A stretch of DNA of 64,000 bases, from positions 1-64,000 of the forward strand of contig JAGDVP010000007.1 in assembly GCA_023255735.1 (NCBI GenBank). Direction: 5' to 3'. This DNA is from Halothiobacillus sp. GTDB lineage: Bacteria; Pseudomonadota; Gammaproteobacteria; Halothiobacillales; Halothiobacillaceae. The position numbers were made by a program, and so were the translations under genes. How positions within the stretch are numbered: position 1 is the first letter of the stretch; each line of letters opens with the position of its first letter. A model generated the notes under the pieces. It saw only the letters and a list, made by a program, of their open reading frames with translations, was not told the origin of the DNA and searched no databases. This document shows positions 17,533 to 25,712 of the stretch, piece after piece.

Positions 17533-18306
17533 ATGACAACTGATTCCCCTTCTCTTGCCTTAACATCCAATGAATTTGCAGGCAAAGTCGCGCTGGTCAC
17601 CGGCGCATCACGCGGTATTGGCGCGGCCATAGCAGGAGCGCTCGCCTCGGCGGGCGCGATTGTGATTGGCACGGCCACCTCAGCTAGCGGTGCGAGCGCC
17701 ATTAACGCGCGTTTGTCGGCGTTGGGCGGGGCGGGCATGGCGCTGGATGTGACCGATGTGGCGCAAATTGATGCCGTGCTGACAGAAATCGAAACCCGGT
17801 TCGGCGCGGTCGCCATTTTGGTGAATAACGCGGGCATTACCCGCGATGCGCTTTTGCTGCGCATGAAGGAAGATGATTGGTCTGCCATTATCGACACAAA
17901 CCTCACCTCGGTTTTTAGGCTATCGCAAAAAGTGTTGCGCGGCATGACAAAAGCCCGTTGGGGGCGAATTATTTCCATTGCCTCCGTTGTGGGTGCCATG
18001 GGGAATGCCGGGCAAACCAATTACGCAGCGGCCAAAGCCGGTTTAATGGGGTTTTCCAAGTCGTTGGCGCGGGAAGTCGGCGGGCGCAATATAACGGTGA
18101 ATGTCGTGGCGCCGGGCTTTATTGACACCGATATGACCCGCGATTTGCCTGAAGCGCATAAAACCGCGCTCTTGGCCAATGTGCCCTTGGGACGCTTGGG
18201 CGATCCTTCGGAAATTGCCGGCTGCGTGCGTTTTTTGGCGAGCGATGCCGCCGCTTACGTCACGGGGCACACCTTGCATGTCAATGGTGGGATGTACATG
18301 AGTTAG
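17533..18306 (+). CDS. fabG: 3-oxoacyl-ACP reductase FabG
   Basis: NADPH-dependent reduction of beta-ketoacyl-ACP in fatty-acid synthesis. It is a short-chain dehydrogenase of 257 residues with the cofactor motif TGASRGIGAAIAG, the NNAGIT motif, catalytic Ser in ISIASVVGAMG and YAAAK. The C-terminus ends in HVNGGMYMS as in FabG. It is about 10 residues longer at the N-terminus than E. coli FabG (MTTDSPSLALTSNEF), so an internal start is possible. It lies 42 nt after fabD. Confidence 0.95.
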   Translation: MTTDSPSLALTSNEFAGKVALVTGASRGIGAAIAGALASAGAIVIGTATSASGASAINARLSALGGAGMALDVTDVAQIDAVLTEIETRFGAVAILVNNAGITRDALLLRMKEDDWSAIIDTNLTSVFRLSQKVLRGMTKARWGRIISIASVVGAMGNAGQTNYAAAKAGLMGFSKSLAREVGGRNITVNVVAPGFIDTDMTRDLPEAHKTALLANVPLGRLGDPSEIAGCVRFLASDAAAYVTGHTLHVNGGMYMS

Positions 18307-18394
18307 CCGCGCTAACCCAGCAATGCAAAACAATTTATTTAGGGTTTTTTGCCTGAGTTTGGATGGCGAAATTGCGCGGGTTGGTTATTTTTAT

Positions 18395-18423
18395 TTGGTG
18401 CTTACGCCAGTTTTCACTAGAAT
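18395..18423 (+). promoter_or_regulatory. predicted acpP promoter
   Basis: TTGGTG (18395-18400) and TAGAAT (18418-18423) with a 17-nt spacer, 60 nt before the acpP start. A separate strong promoter for acpP inside the fab cluster is expected because ACP is very abundant. Pattern match only. Confidence 0.5.
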
Positions 18424-18482
18424 GCCCCCCATCTTGGGTAGCCAACCCTTGAACCAATTTATTTTTATGAGGTTGAGCCTTT

Positions 18483-18722
18483 ATGAGCACTATTGACGAG
18501 CGCGTGAAGAAGATTGTTGTTGAACAGCTGGGCGTTAAAGAAGAAGAAGTCACCAATGAAGCGTCTTTCGTAGATGATTTGGGCGCTGATTCTTTGGATA
18601 CGGTTGAGCTTGTGATGGCGCTGGAAGAGGAATTCGAGTGTGAAATCCCCGACGAAGAAGCCGAAAAAATCACGACCGTACAATTGGCCATTGATTACAT
18701 CAACGCCCATAAAGACGCTTAA
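18483..18722 (+). CDS. acpP: acyl carrier protein
   Basis: Carrier of growing acyl chains through a phosphopantetheine arm. It has 79 residues and is strongly acidic. The attachment serine is in [17 protein letters not shown]. The typical segments [20 protein letters not shown] and [16 protein letters not shown] are intact. It sits between fabG and fabF with its own predicted promoter and terminator. Confidence 0.98.
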   Translation: MSTIDERVKKIVVEQLGVKEEEVTNEASFVDDLGADSLDTVELVMALEEEFECEIPDEEAEKITTVQLAIDYINAHKDA

Positions 18723-18768
18723 ATCATTCCCAGCTTGCTGGGCGTGTTTAATGATTGATTGAATTAAG

Positions 18769-18801
18769 GCCGCGCTTCGGGCATTCCGAGCGCGGCTTTT
18801 T
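18769..18801 (+). terminator. intrinsic terminator after acpP
   Basis: An 8-bp GC-rich stem (GCCGCGCT 18769-18776, AGCGCGGC 18789-18796) followed by TTTTT. It lies about 50 nt past the acpP stop and before fabF, so fabF expression would need read-through or its own promoter. Confidence 0.75.
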
Positions 18802-18890
18802 CATAAGGACTGATTCAAGGGCGCAACGATAACGGCTGGGGCGGTGCCCTTTGTATCGGGCGCAAATCAACAGTAAATAGGTTTGAATGC

Positions 18891-20132
18891 ATGAGTAAGC
18901 AACGGGTGGTGGTAACAGGTTTGGGCGCGATAACGCCGTTGGGTAACACGGTTGAAGCAAGCTGGGCCGGTATTTTGGCGGGGCGGTCCGGTGTTGGCCG
19001 CATCGAGCGCTTTGATGTAAGCACGATGGCATCTCAAATTGCGGGCATGGTGCGCAATTTTGATCCCGCCACTTTTATTGCCGCCAAAGATGTCAAGAAA
19101 ATGGAGCCCTTTATTCATTACGGCTTAGCCGCTTCGATTGAGGCGATTACCGATGCTAGGTTGATTAGCGACTCATTAAATCACGATCGCGTCGGCGTAT
19201 TGATTGGCTCGGGTATTGGCGGGCTTGAAGGCATTGAGCGCAATACGCTCACCCTACAAAGCCAAGGGGCGCGGCGGGTATCGCCTTTTTTCGTGCCCGG
19301 TGCCATTGTCAACATGGTCTCGGGGCAGTTATCTATTCGCTATGGCTTTCGCGGGCCGAATTTAGCAACCGTAACCGCGTGCGCGGCGGGCACGCACAGC
19401 ATTGGGCAAGCGGCACGGCTGATTGCCTACGGTGATGCCGATGTCATGATTGCCGGCGGCACAGAATCGGCTGTATCGCCCTTGGGGGTGGCGGGTTTTT
19501 CTGCCGCTCGTGCGCTCTCCACACGCAATGAGGCACCCGAGTTGGCATCACGCCCGTGGGATCGGGATCGCGATGGCTTTGTGCTGGGTGAGGGGGCGGG
19601 CGTTTTGGTGCTGGAATCTTTAGCGCATGCCACCGCGCGCGGCGCGCGAATTTATGGCGAGCTGACGGGGTTTGGCATGAGCGCAGATGCCTATCACATG
19701 ACGTTGCCCGCCGCCGATGGCGATGGCGCGCGGCGCTGCATGTTAGCCGCTTTGAATGATGCAAAGCTTAACCCCGACCAGGTGGGCTATGTGAATGCCC
19801 ACGGCACATCAACCCCCGCAGGCGATGGCGCTGAAGTTGCCGCTCTGCATGCCGCGTTGGGCGCGCACGCAAAGCGCTGCCCGGTGAGCTCGACCAAATC
19901 GATGACCGGCCATTTGCTGGGCGCAGCGGGGGGCATTGAAGCGGTGTTTTCTTTGCTGGCGCTGCGCGATCAGGTACTCCCCCCCACCATTAATTTAGAT
20001 CACCCCTCTGAGGGCTGTGATTTAGATTTTGTGCCGCACACCGCGCGCCAAGTTAAAAATTTATCGGTGGTGATGTCCAATTCATTCGGCTTTGGCGGCA
20101 CCAATGGCACGCTGATTTTTCAGCGGTTTTAG
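18891..20132 (+). CDS. fabF: 3-oxoacyl-ACP synthase II FabF
   Basis: Condensing enzyme that extends acyl-ACP with malonyl-ACP, controlling long-chain and unsaturated products. It has 413 residues, the normal length. The catalytic triad is clear: Cys in [11 protein letters not shown], His in [11 protein letters not shown], and His in [15 protein letters not shown]. The C-terminal [13 protein letters not shown] motif is present. It is the last fab gene here, and pabB begins within a few tens of bases. Confidence 0.97.
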   Translation: MSKQRVVVTGLGAITPLGNTVEASWAGILAGRSGVGRIERFDVSTMASQIAGMVRNFDPATFIAAKDVKKMEPFIHYGLAASIEAITDARLISDSLNHDRVGVLIGSGIGGLEGIERNTLTLQSQGARRVSPFFVPGAIVNMVSGQLSIRYGFRGPNLATVTACAAGTHSIGQAARLIAYGDADVMIAGGTESAVSPLGVAGFSAARALSTRNEAPELASRPWDRDRDGFVLGEGAGVLVLESLAHATARGARIYGELTGFGMSADAYHMTLPAADGDGARRCMLAALNDAKLNPDQVGYVNAHGTSTPAGDGAEVAALHAALGAHAKRCPVSSTKSMTGHLLGAAGGIEAVFSLLALRDQVLPPTINLDHPSEGCDLDFVPHTARQVKNLSVVMSNSFGFGGTNGTLIFQRF

Positions 20133-20156
20133 CCCTGATGCGTGGCGAGTTGCAAG

Positions 20157-21677
20157 ATGATTAATTCTGCGACACCACGGGCGGTGATTCGCCCCGTCAT
20201 TGAGTTGATTGGGGGCATTGATGCCAGCGATTTTCCAAAGCTTTTAACCCAGGCGCCGCAGGTTTTTTCGCATCTTTTTGCGAGCCTCGCGGTTGCGGGG
20301 CGCGCGCCCGGTGCAAGCGGCAAAAACACGGCGCGCTGGTCGATTTTGCTCGCTGCGGCAGAGTCACAATTGCGCCTTGATGCCAACGGCACGCTCGAGC
20401 GCCCCGCTGAGTTGCTTCGCGCAAACGCAACGGATTCGGCAGATTTTCTGGCTACGTGGGCCAAATGGGTGGCGGGGCACGCCAAACTTGCCACCGATTT
20501 TAAAACCGATCTGCCTTTTGTCGGCGGCTGGAGTTTTTATCTTTCCTACGAGCTCGCCCAATACATTGAGCCAAGTTTGCAGTTGCCTAGTTTTGATCCC
20601 GCTCGGCGCGTTGGGTTTCCGGTTGCGGTGGCGCAATATCACGCGGCTGCCTTGGTGTTCGATCATCAAAAAGCGCTGACCTACTTGGTGCACGATGGCC
20701 AGCATCCCGCGATCGTAGCCGCCGTAACCGCCGCACTTATATCGGCTACCGCCGCAAATGAATCTCAATCGGCGCCCCAGCAAGATGCGGATCACGCGCT
20801 CATTATCGACGGCTTAATTGCCGATGAGGCGGCCCACTATCAGTCGGGCGTGCGAAAAATTTTAGAATATCTGCGCGCGGGGGATATTTTTCAGGCGAAT
20901 TTATCCCGCGCTTGGCGCTTCCATGCGCCGCAAAGTGACGCTGGTGCCCGCATTTTTCGCCGCTTGGCGCGCTATAACCCCGCGCCTTTTGCCGCGTGGT
21001 ATCGCTTAGCTCAAGGGCAAATCATCAGCTCATCGCCGGAGCGCCTCGTCGATTACCGCGTTGAGCCGAAGGCCGGTGTTGCCGCGCGGTGGGTTTCAAC
21101 ACGCCCAATCGCCGGCACCCGTCGGCGCGATGCTAACCTCGAGTGGGATGCGCGGCTGCGGTGCGAATTGCAAGCACACCCCAAAGAGCGCGCCGAGCAT
21201 GTGATGATGATTGATTTAGAGCGCAACGATTTAGGCCGCGTATGCCAGCCGGGCAGCGTGCAGGTCGATGAATTTATGGTGCTGGAATCGTTTGCCCATG
21301 TGCATCATTTAGTCTCTAACGTGTGTGGGCAGTTGCAGGCCGAGCGCTCAGTGTTTGATTTGCTGGCGGCGGTGTTTCCCGGCGGCACCATAACCGGTTG
21401 CCCGAAGGTGCGCTGCATGGAAATTTTGGCCGAGCTTGAGCAAACCGGCCGCGGACCTTATACGGGGAGCGTGGGATATTTGAGCCTGGATGGTCAGATG
21501 GATAGTAATATCTTGATTCGAACCGTGTTTTTAGCGGCCGATGGTATTGGCGAATTTCGTACGGGCGCGGGCATTGTGGTGGATAGCGATCCTTTGCGGG
21601 AAACCATCGAAACCGAAGAAAAAGCGCGCGGCCTGTTATTGGCCCTCACCGAGCCTGCCAAGCCGGAGTCGTTATGA
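20157..21677 (+). CDS. pabB: aminodeoxychorismate synthase component I
   Basis: Converts chorismate plus ammonia to 4-amino-4-deoxychorismate in folate synthesis. ATG 20157 (506 residues) has GGCGAG before it; a GTG at 20142 is an alternative. The chorismate-binding domain holds IISSSPERLV, ERNDLGRV, FPGGTITGCPKVRCME and a C-terminal FRTGAGIVVDSDP. Its active-site segment reads RPIAGTRRR, with alanine where E. coli PabB has the lysine of PIKGT, so it resembles anthranilate synthase at this point. Immediate coupling to pabC (ATGA overlap) supports PabB. The partner glutaminase PabA is not in the window. Confidence 0.88.
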   Translation: MINSATPRAVIRPVIELIGGIDASDFPKLLTQAPQVFSHLFASLAVAGRAPGASGKNTARWSILLAAAESQLRLDANGTLERPAELLRANATDSADFLATWAKWVAGHAKLATDFKTDLPFVGGWSFYLSYELAQYIEPSLQLPSFDPARRVGFPVAVAQYHAAALVFDHQKALTYLVHDGQHPAIVAAVTAALISATAANESQSAPQQDADHALIIDGLIADEAAHYQSGVRKILEYLRAGDIFQANLSRAWRFHAPQSDAGARIFRRLARYNPAPFAAWYRLAQGQIISSSPERLVDYRVEPKAGVAARWVSTRPIAGTRRRDANLEWDARLRCELQAHPKERAEHVMMIDLERNDLGRVCQPGSVQVDEFMVLESFAHVHHLVSNVCGQLQAERSVFDLLAAVFPGGTITGCPKVRCMEILAELEQTGRGPYTGSVGYLSLDGQMDSNILIRTVFLAADGIGEFRTGAGIVVDSDPLRETIETEEKARGLLLALTEPAKPESL

Positions 21678-22603
21678 GTTTTTTTGAGCCCGGATTGCAT
21701 GATCGGGGGTTAGCTTATGGCGATGGCGTGTTTGAAACGCTGCGCCTTGAAGCCGGACGGCTGATGTTTTGGCCAGAGCATGTGGCAAGGCTGAGCATTG
21801 GCTGCCGCGCCCTAGGCTTGCCTGAACCCGATGCCTTGATGCTGCGCGCCGCAATTGATACCGCTGTGCTCAATAGTGGCCGCACGGATGCGGTAGTCAA
21901 GCTTATTTACACGGCGGGTACTGGAATGCGGGGCTATCAGCGAGCGCAATCGCCCATCCCCAGCCTTGCCGTTTTGCTCAGCGACCTGCCCGAAACGCCG
22001 AGCACTCGGGTAGAGCAGGGCCTGGTGGTGGGTGTGCTGCCAGCGCAATCTGAAGGCAGCTTACCCGCCCTCATGGGGCTGAAACATTTGAATCGTTTAC
22101 CCCAAGTGTTAGCGCGCGCCGCCTGGCCTTCTGATGTGGATGAGTGCTTAGTTTGCGATGCACAGGGTCAGCTACTCGGCGGCACCCAAAGCAACCTGTG
22201 TTGGCTTGAGGGGAATCAATGGTTTACCCCGCCCATTGCCGGCACCGCGATTGCCGGCACCGTGCGCGGGCTGCTGATTCGGCATTTTGGCGTTAAGGTA
22301 GCCCCCTTGGCTTGGGGGCGGTTGGCCTTGGCGCGGGCGATGGTGCTCACCAATGCGGTGCGTGGCGTGCGCCCCGTGGGGCGGGTTTTATGGCCCAAAG
22401 CTGCCCTTGCCCCCAACGCAGGGCAAGCCTTGGCGTTGGCACCGGCTCACAGCTTGGCAGCGGGCTGGCAGGCGTTGTCTCAAGCCTATCTTAATGCCGC
22501 CACGGATGATGCTGCGATTAAGCCCGCAGCCTTAATGCAAACGGCCTGGGTTTCAAGCCTAAGCCTTGAAGGTTTTTTGGCTATGCCGATGCAAAATCAA
22601 TGA
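21674..22603 (+). CDS. pabC: aminodeoxychorismate lyase, class IV PLP enzyme
   Basis: Releases pyruvate from aminodeoxychorismate to give p-aminobenzoate. It is a fold-type IV aminotransferase-like protein of 309 residues with RGLAYGDGVFETLRL near the start, the PLP lysine in LMGLKHLNRLPQVLA, and GGTQSNLCWLEG in the cofactor pocket. E. coli PabC has about 270 residues, so the last 40-50 form an extension. It overlaps the pabB stop by four bases and precedes mltG by 16 nt, the usual pabC-mltG-tmk-holB order. Confidence 0.9.
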   Translation: MSFFEPGLHDRGLAYGDGVFETLRLEAGRLMFWPEHVARLSIGCRALGLPEPDALMLRAAIDTAVLNSGRTDAVVKLIYTAGTGMRGYQRAQSPIPSLAVLLSDLPETPSTRVEQGLVVGVLPAQSEGSLPALMGLKHLNRLPQVLARAAWPSDVDECLVCDAQGQLLGGTQSNLCWLEGNQWFTPPIAGTAIAGTVRGLLIRHFGVKVAPLAWGRLALARAMVLTNAVRGVRPVGRVLWPKAALAPNAGQALALAPAHSLAAGWQALSQAYLNAATDDAAIKPAALMQTAWVSSLSLEGFLAMPMQNQ

Positions 22604-22619
22604 GAGGCCATAACCCTAA

Positions 22620-23744
22620 ATGAAGCGCGCGTCCGGATTACTCATTGTGTGGGGCTTAACGCTGGGCTTGCTGGCGAGTCTGGTGCTGGGCGTAGGATTC
22701 ATCGGTTCACGCCTAATGCGCCCCTTGCTCTCGCCCAATGCGCCGGCTATTACGATTGAAATTCCGAGCGGCACGGATGCCCAACGTATCGCCCGGATTG
22801 CTGATGCGGCTGGGGCGCAGCTTGATCCGATGCTGTTCGCTTGGATTGCTCGGCTGCGGGGTCAAGCGCGGGATATTAAAGCGGGCGAGTATCAAATCAC
22901 CGCGCAAGATCGGCTTTTGACCTTCCTTGATCGCCTCGTGGCGGGCGATGTGGTGCGCTATCGTCTCACCATCACCGAGGGCAGCACGGCGCAAGATTTT
23001 TTGAATGTGCTGGCAGCGGAACCCGCCCTCAAGCATACGCTTCAAGGGTTAAACTCAGCGCAAATGATCAAGGCTTTGAATTTACCGATCACGAATTTAG
23101 AAGGTTGGTTGTTCCCCGATACTTATATTTTTACGCGCGGCACCACCGATCGAAAAATTTTGCAAGAAGCTTATCGCAGCATGAAAACCCACCTTGATGC
23201 CGCTTGGGCAACGCGCGCACCGAATCTGCCGCTTAAAACGCCTTATGACGCGTTAATTTTGGCCTCGATTGTGGAAAAAGAAACCGGCTTGCCGGCCGAG
23301 CGAGCCGAAGTGGCGGGGGTGTTTGTGAATCGATTAAATTTGGGTATGCGCTTACAAACCGACCCAGCAGTGATTTATGGGGTAGCGCTGGCAAGCTTGG
23401 GGCAAGTGGATGAGCAAACCGCCCCGCGCAGCTTAACGGCCACGCAATTGCGCAGCGATACCCCCTACAACACGTACCTTCACACAGGTTTGCCGCCCAC
23501 GCCCATTGCCTTGCCCTCAGAGGAGGCATTGCAAGCGGTCACGCAGCCGGCCGCGACCGATGCCCTCTATTTTGTGGCCAATGGCACCGGCGGACACACT
23601 TTTTCCCGCACCCTGCAGGGGCATAACCAAGCGGTGCAAACATGGCGCCGAGTTGAGAATCAACGAAATACCCCGGCTCAAAACCCGGCCAAAGATCCGG
23701 TAATTTCGCCCAAAACCCATGAGCAACCCGTAAAAACCCCATGA
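22620..23744 (+). CDS. mltG: endolytic murein transglycosylase MltG
   Basis: An inner-membrane lytic transglycosylase thought to cut nascent peptidoglycan strands and set glycan chain length. It has 374 residues with an N-terminal signal anchor (about 7-30, LLIVWGLTLGLLASLVLG), a LysM-like region, and the YceG catalytic domain with the glutamate in ILASIVEKETGLPAER. NRLNLGMRLQTDPAVIYG and TPYNTYLHTGLPPTPI follow. The Pro/Lys-rich C-terminal tail is variable. It overlaps tmk by four bases. Confidence 0.95.
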   Translation: MKRASGLLIVWGLTLGLLASLVLGVGFIGSRLMRPLLSPNAPAITIEIPSGTDAQRIARIADAAGAQLDPMLFAWIARLRGQARDIKAGEYQITAQDRLLTFLDRLVAGDVVRYRLTITEGSTAQDFLNVLAAEPALKHTLQGLNSAQMIKALNLPITNLEGWLFPDTYIFTRGTTDRKILQEAYRSMKTHLDAAWATRAPNLPLKTPYDALILASIVEKETGLPAERAEVAGVFVNRLNLGMRLQTDPAVIYGVALASLGQVDEQTAPRSLTATQLRSDTPYNTYLHTGLPPTPIALPSEEALQAVTQPAATDALYFVANGTGGHTFSRTLQGHNQAVQTWRRVENQRNTPAQNPAKDPVISPKTHEQPVKTP

Positions 23745-24409
23745 AACAGGCAGGCATTTTTATCACCCTTGAAGGGGTCGAAGGCGCAGGAAAATCGACT
23801 GCCGTGGCCAGCGTGGCGGCCTTCTTTAGCCAGCGCGGCCTTCAAGTTGAATGCAGCCGCGAGCCGGGCGGCACCCCGACGGCTGAAACCATTCGGCACA
23901 TTTTACTCAACCCCACGGCAGAAGCCTTGGCCGAACCTGCCGAGCTTATGCTCCTATTTGCTGCCCGTGCGCAGCATGTGGCGCATCGCATTAAGCCCGC
24001 ATTGGCTGCAGGCAAGATTATGATTTGCGATCGTTTTACCGATTCCTCACGGGCGTATCAGGGCGCAGGGCGTGGAATGGATCGCGCGCTAATCGAAATC
24101 TTGGCCAAAGCCGCCGAACAAGGACTCGAACCGCATTTAACTCTGCTGCTGGATTTGCCCGTGGCAGCGGGATTGGCGCGGGCAGCTGCCCGCCGAGGCT
24201 TAACTCTGCGCGATCGCTTCGAGCGAGAGCCGGCTGAATTCTTTGAACGCATTCGCGCTGAGTTTTTACAATTAGCCGCACAGACTCCACGTATCGTAAT
24301 AATTAACGCAGCCAAACCCTTAGCTGAAGTTCAAGCGCAAATACACGCCGTGTTGCAGGCCAAGTTTCCAAAGATAGCCGCCCGACCTTTGGGTGAACAT
24401 CATGGCTAA
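23741..24409 (+). CDS. tmk: thymidylate kinase
   Basis: Phosphorylates dTMP to dTDP. It has 222 residues with the P-loop EGVEGAGKST, the base-binding CSREPGGTPTAE and the DRF motif MICDRFTDSSRAYQGAGRG. The LID region has arginines in RAAARRGLTLRDRFE. The start overlaps the mltG stop, and the end overlaps holB. Confidence 0.96.
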   Translation: MKQAGIFITLEGVEGAGKSTAVASVAAFFSQRGLQVECSREPGGTPTAETIRHILLNPTAEALAEPAELMLLFAARAQHVAHRIKPALAAGKIMICDRFTDSSRAYQGAGRGMDRALIEILAKAAEQGLEPHLTLLLDLPVAAGLARAAARRGLTLRDRFEREPAEFFERIRAEFLQLAAQTPRIVIINAAKPLAEVQAQIHAVLQAKFPKIAARPLGEHHG

Positions 24410-25463
24410 ATCCGCGGCGAAAAAATCCTTGCAGGCAGAGGCGGTCGCCGCTGATTTTGCTTGGCCAGAAGAGCGCATCCAAGTTGCCAATACGCCTTGG
24501 TTGCGTGCGCCTTGGGCGCAGTTTCTTGCTATGCGGCAAGCCAATCGTCTGCCGCATGGCTTGCTTATTACGGGTGCTCGGGGTCTGGGTGTGATGAGTC
24601 TAGCGCGCCAGATCATCGCTTATTCACTATGCCGCTCGCCCATCACCGCCCCAGGTGCCGAGGGCGCTTGTCAAGTGTGCCCGGCCTGCCGATTACGGCT
24701 TGCCGGCACGCATCCTGATATCCAGCAATTGCTACAGAGCGGGTCGGCGTCCAGCGTGACTGTTGATGACATCCGAGCGTTAATCGACGCCTTCAGCTTC
24801 ACCCGCTATGGCGCGTTGCGCGTTGCGCTCATTGAGCAGGCAGAACGCATGAATCGCAATGCCGCCAATAGCTTGCTCAAATTACTGGAGGAGCCGCCAG
24901 AGGGGAGCTTATTTTTGCTCACCACTGAACGGGCAGATTTGCTCCCTGCCACCATTCGATCACGCGTGCAACGCTTGGTTGTGACCATGCCGAGCAGAGC
25001 CGTAATGGTGCGCTGGCTGTGCGATACCCAAGGCTTTAGCGAGGCCGATGCCCAAATGCTCTGGTTTATGGGCGAGGAACAGCGCATCAGTGGTGAGCTA
25101 CCGGCTTGGGATTGGCTGGCGGTGACTCAAGCTTGGGTTGCACTCAATGCTGGTCATAGCGGGGTTTTAGCCACCGTGAAATGCTGGCAGGCCGTTTCGC
25201 GCGATACCCTCGCCCGCTGGCTGCTGCGGCTATGGGTTGACGTGATGCGGGTGCAATCTGGGCTTGCCTCCGAGGCGCCAAGCCATTTAGCCCCGCTGAT
25301 AAGCCAACTGAGCCGCCAACACACACGAGTGCATTGGCTAAAATGTCATCCTATCTTGCTGGAGTTTCTGCAAACCGCAAGCCATCCCTTGAATGATGAG
25401 CTGTCGCTTGAGCGGCTCGCGCTGGATTTAACCGATCAAAGTTTGCCGGCGCGTCTTGCTTAA
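24402..25463 (+). CDS. holB: DNA polymerase III delta-prime subunit
   Basis: Clamp-loader subunit that helps open the sliding clamp. It has 353 residues from ATG 24402; a GTG three codons earlier is an alternative. The AAA+ fold has a degenerate P-loop (GARGLGVMSLARQI, no lysine), as is usual in delta-prime. Cysteines in SLCRSP and CQVCPACRL form the zinc site. The SRC-like region is NAANSLLKLLEEPPEGSLF followed by TIRSRVQRL. It overlaps tmk. The PilZ and TatD genes that often follow are absent. Confidence 0.92.
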   Translation: MAKSAAKKSLQAEAVAADFAWPEERIQVANTPWLRAPWAQFLAMRQANRLPHGLLITGARGLGVMSLARQIIAYSLCRSPITAPGAEGACQVCPACRLRLAGTHPDIQQLLQSGSASSVTVDDIRALIDAFSFTRYGALRVALIEQAERMNRNAANSLLKLLEEPPEGSLFLLTTERADLLPATIRSRVQRLVVTMPSRAVMVRWLCDTQGFSEADAQMLWFMGEEQRISGELPAWDWLAVTQAWVALNAGHSGVLATVKCWQAVSRDTLARWLLRLWVDVMRVQSGLASEAPSHLAPLISQLSRQHTRVHWLKCHPILLEFLQTASHPLNDELSLERLALDLTDQSLPARLA

Positions 25464-25712
25464 GCTTGGGTTTTTAACCTGCGCTAAGCCGTGCTATTTT
25501 AACGTTTTCTTATTTTGCTTTTATGCGCATAAATAACTTTATTGTCGTCAATTCGGGCAGTGTGGTTAAATTATGAGCTGCGGTTTCGCCTGCACGATAG
25601 GTTTTGAAACAAGTTAGGTGGTTTGCTCTAAACAGAATAGTGGGCAACAAACGTGGGCGAACGGTATTTAATCTGCGCGTCCTTATAAAAATGTCATAAC
25701 GGAGATCAACGA

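Noticed and set aside
17289-18020. Antisense frame of 243 residues over fabD/fabG
   Set aside because: Lies wholly opposite well-conserved fab genes. Its composition (rich in Ala, Ser, Pro, Thr) is what the reverse of GC-rich coding produces, and no domain is seen.
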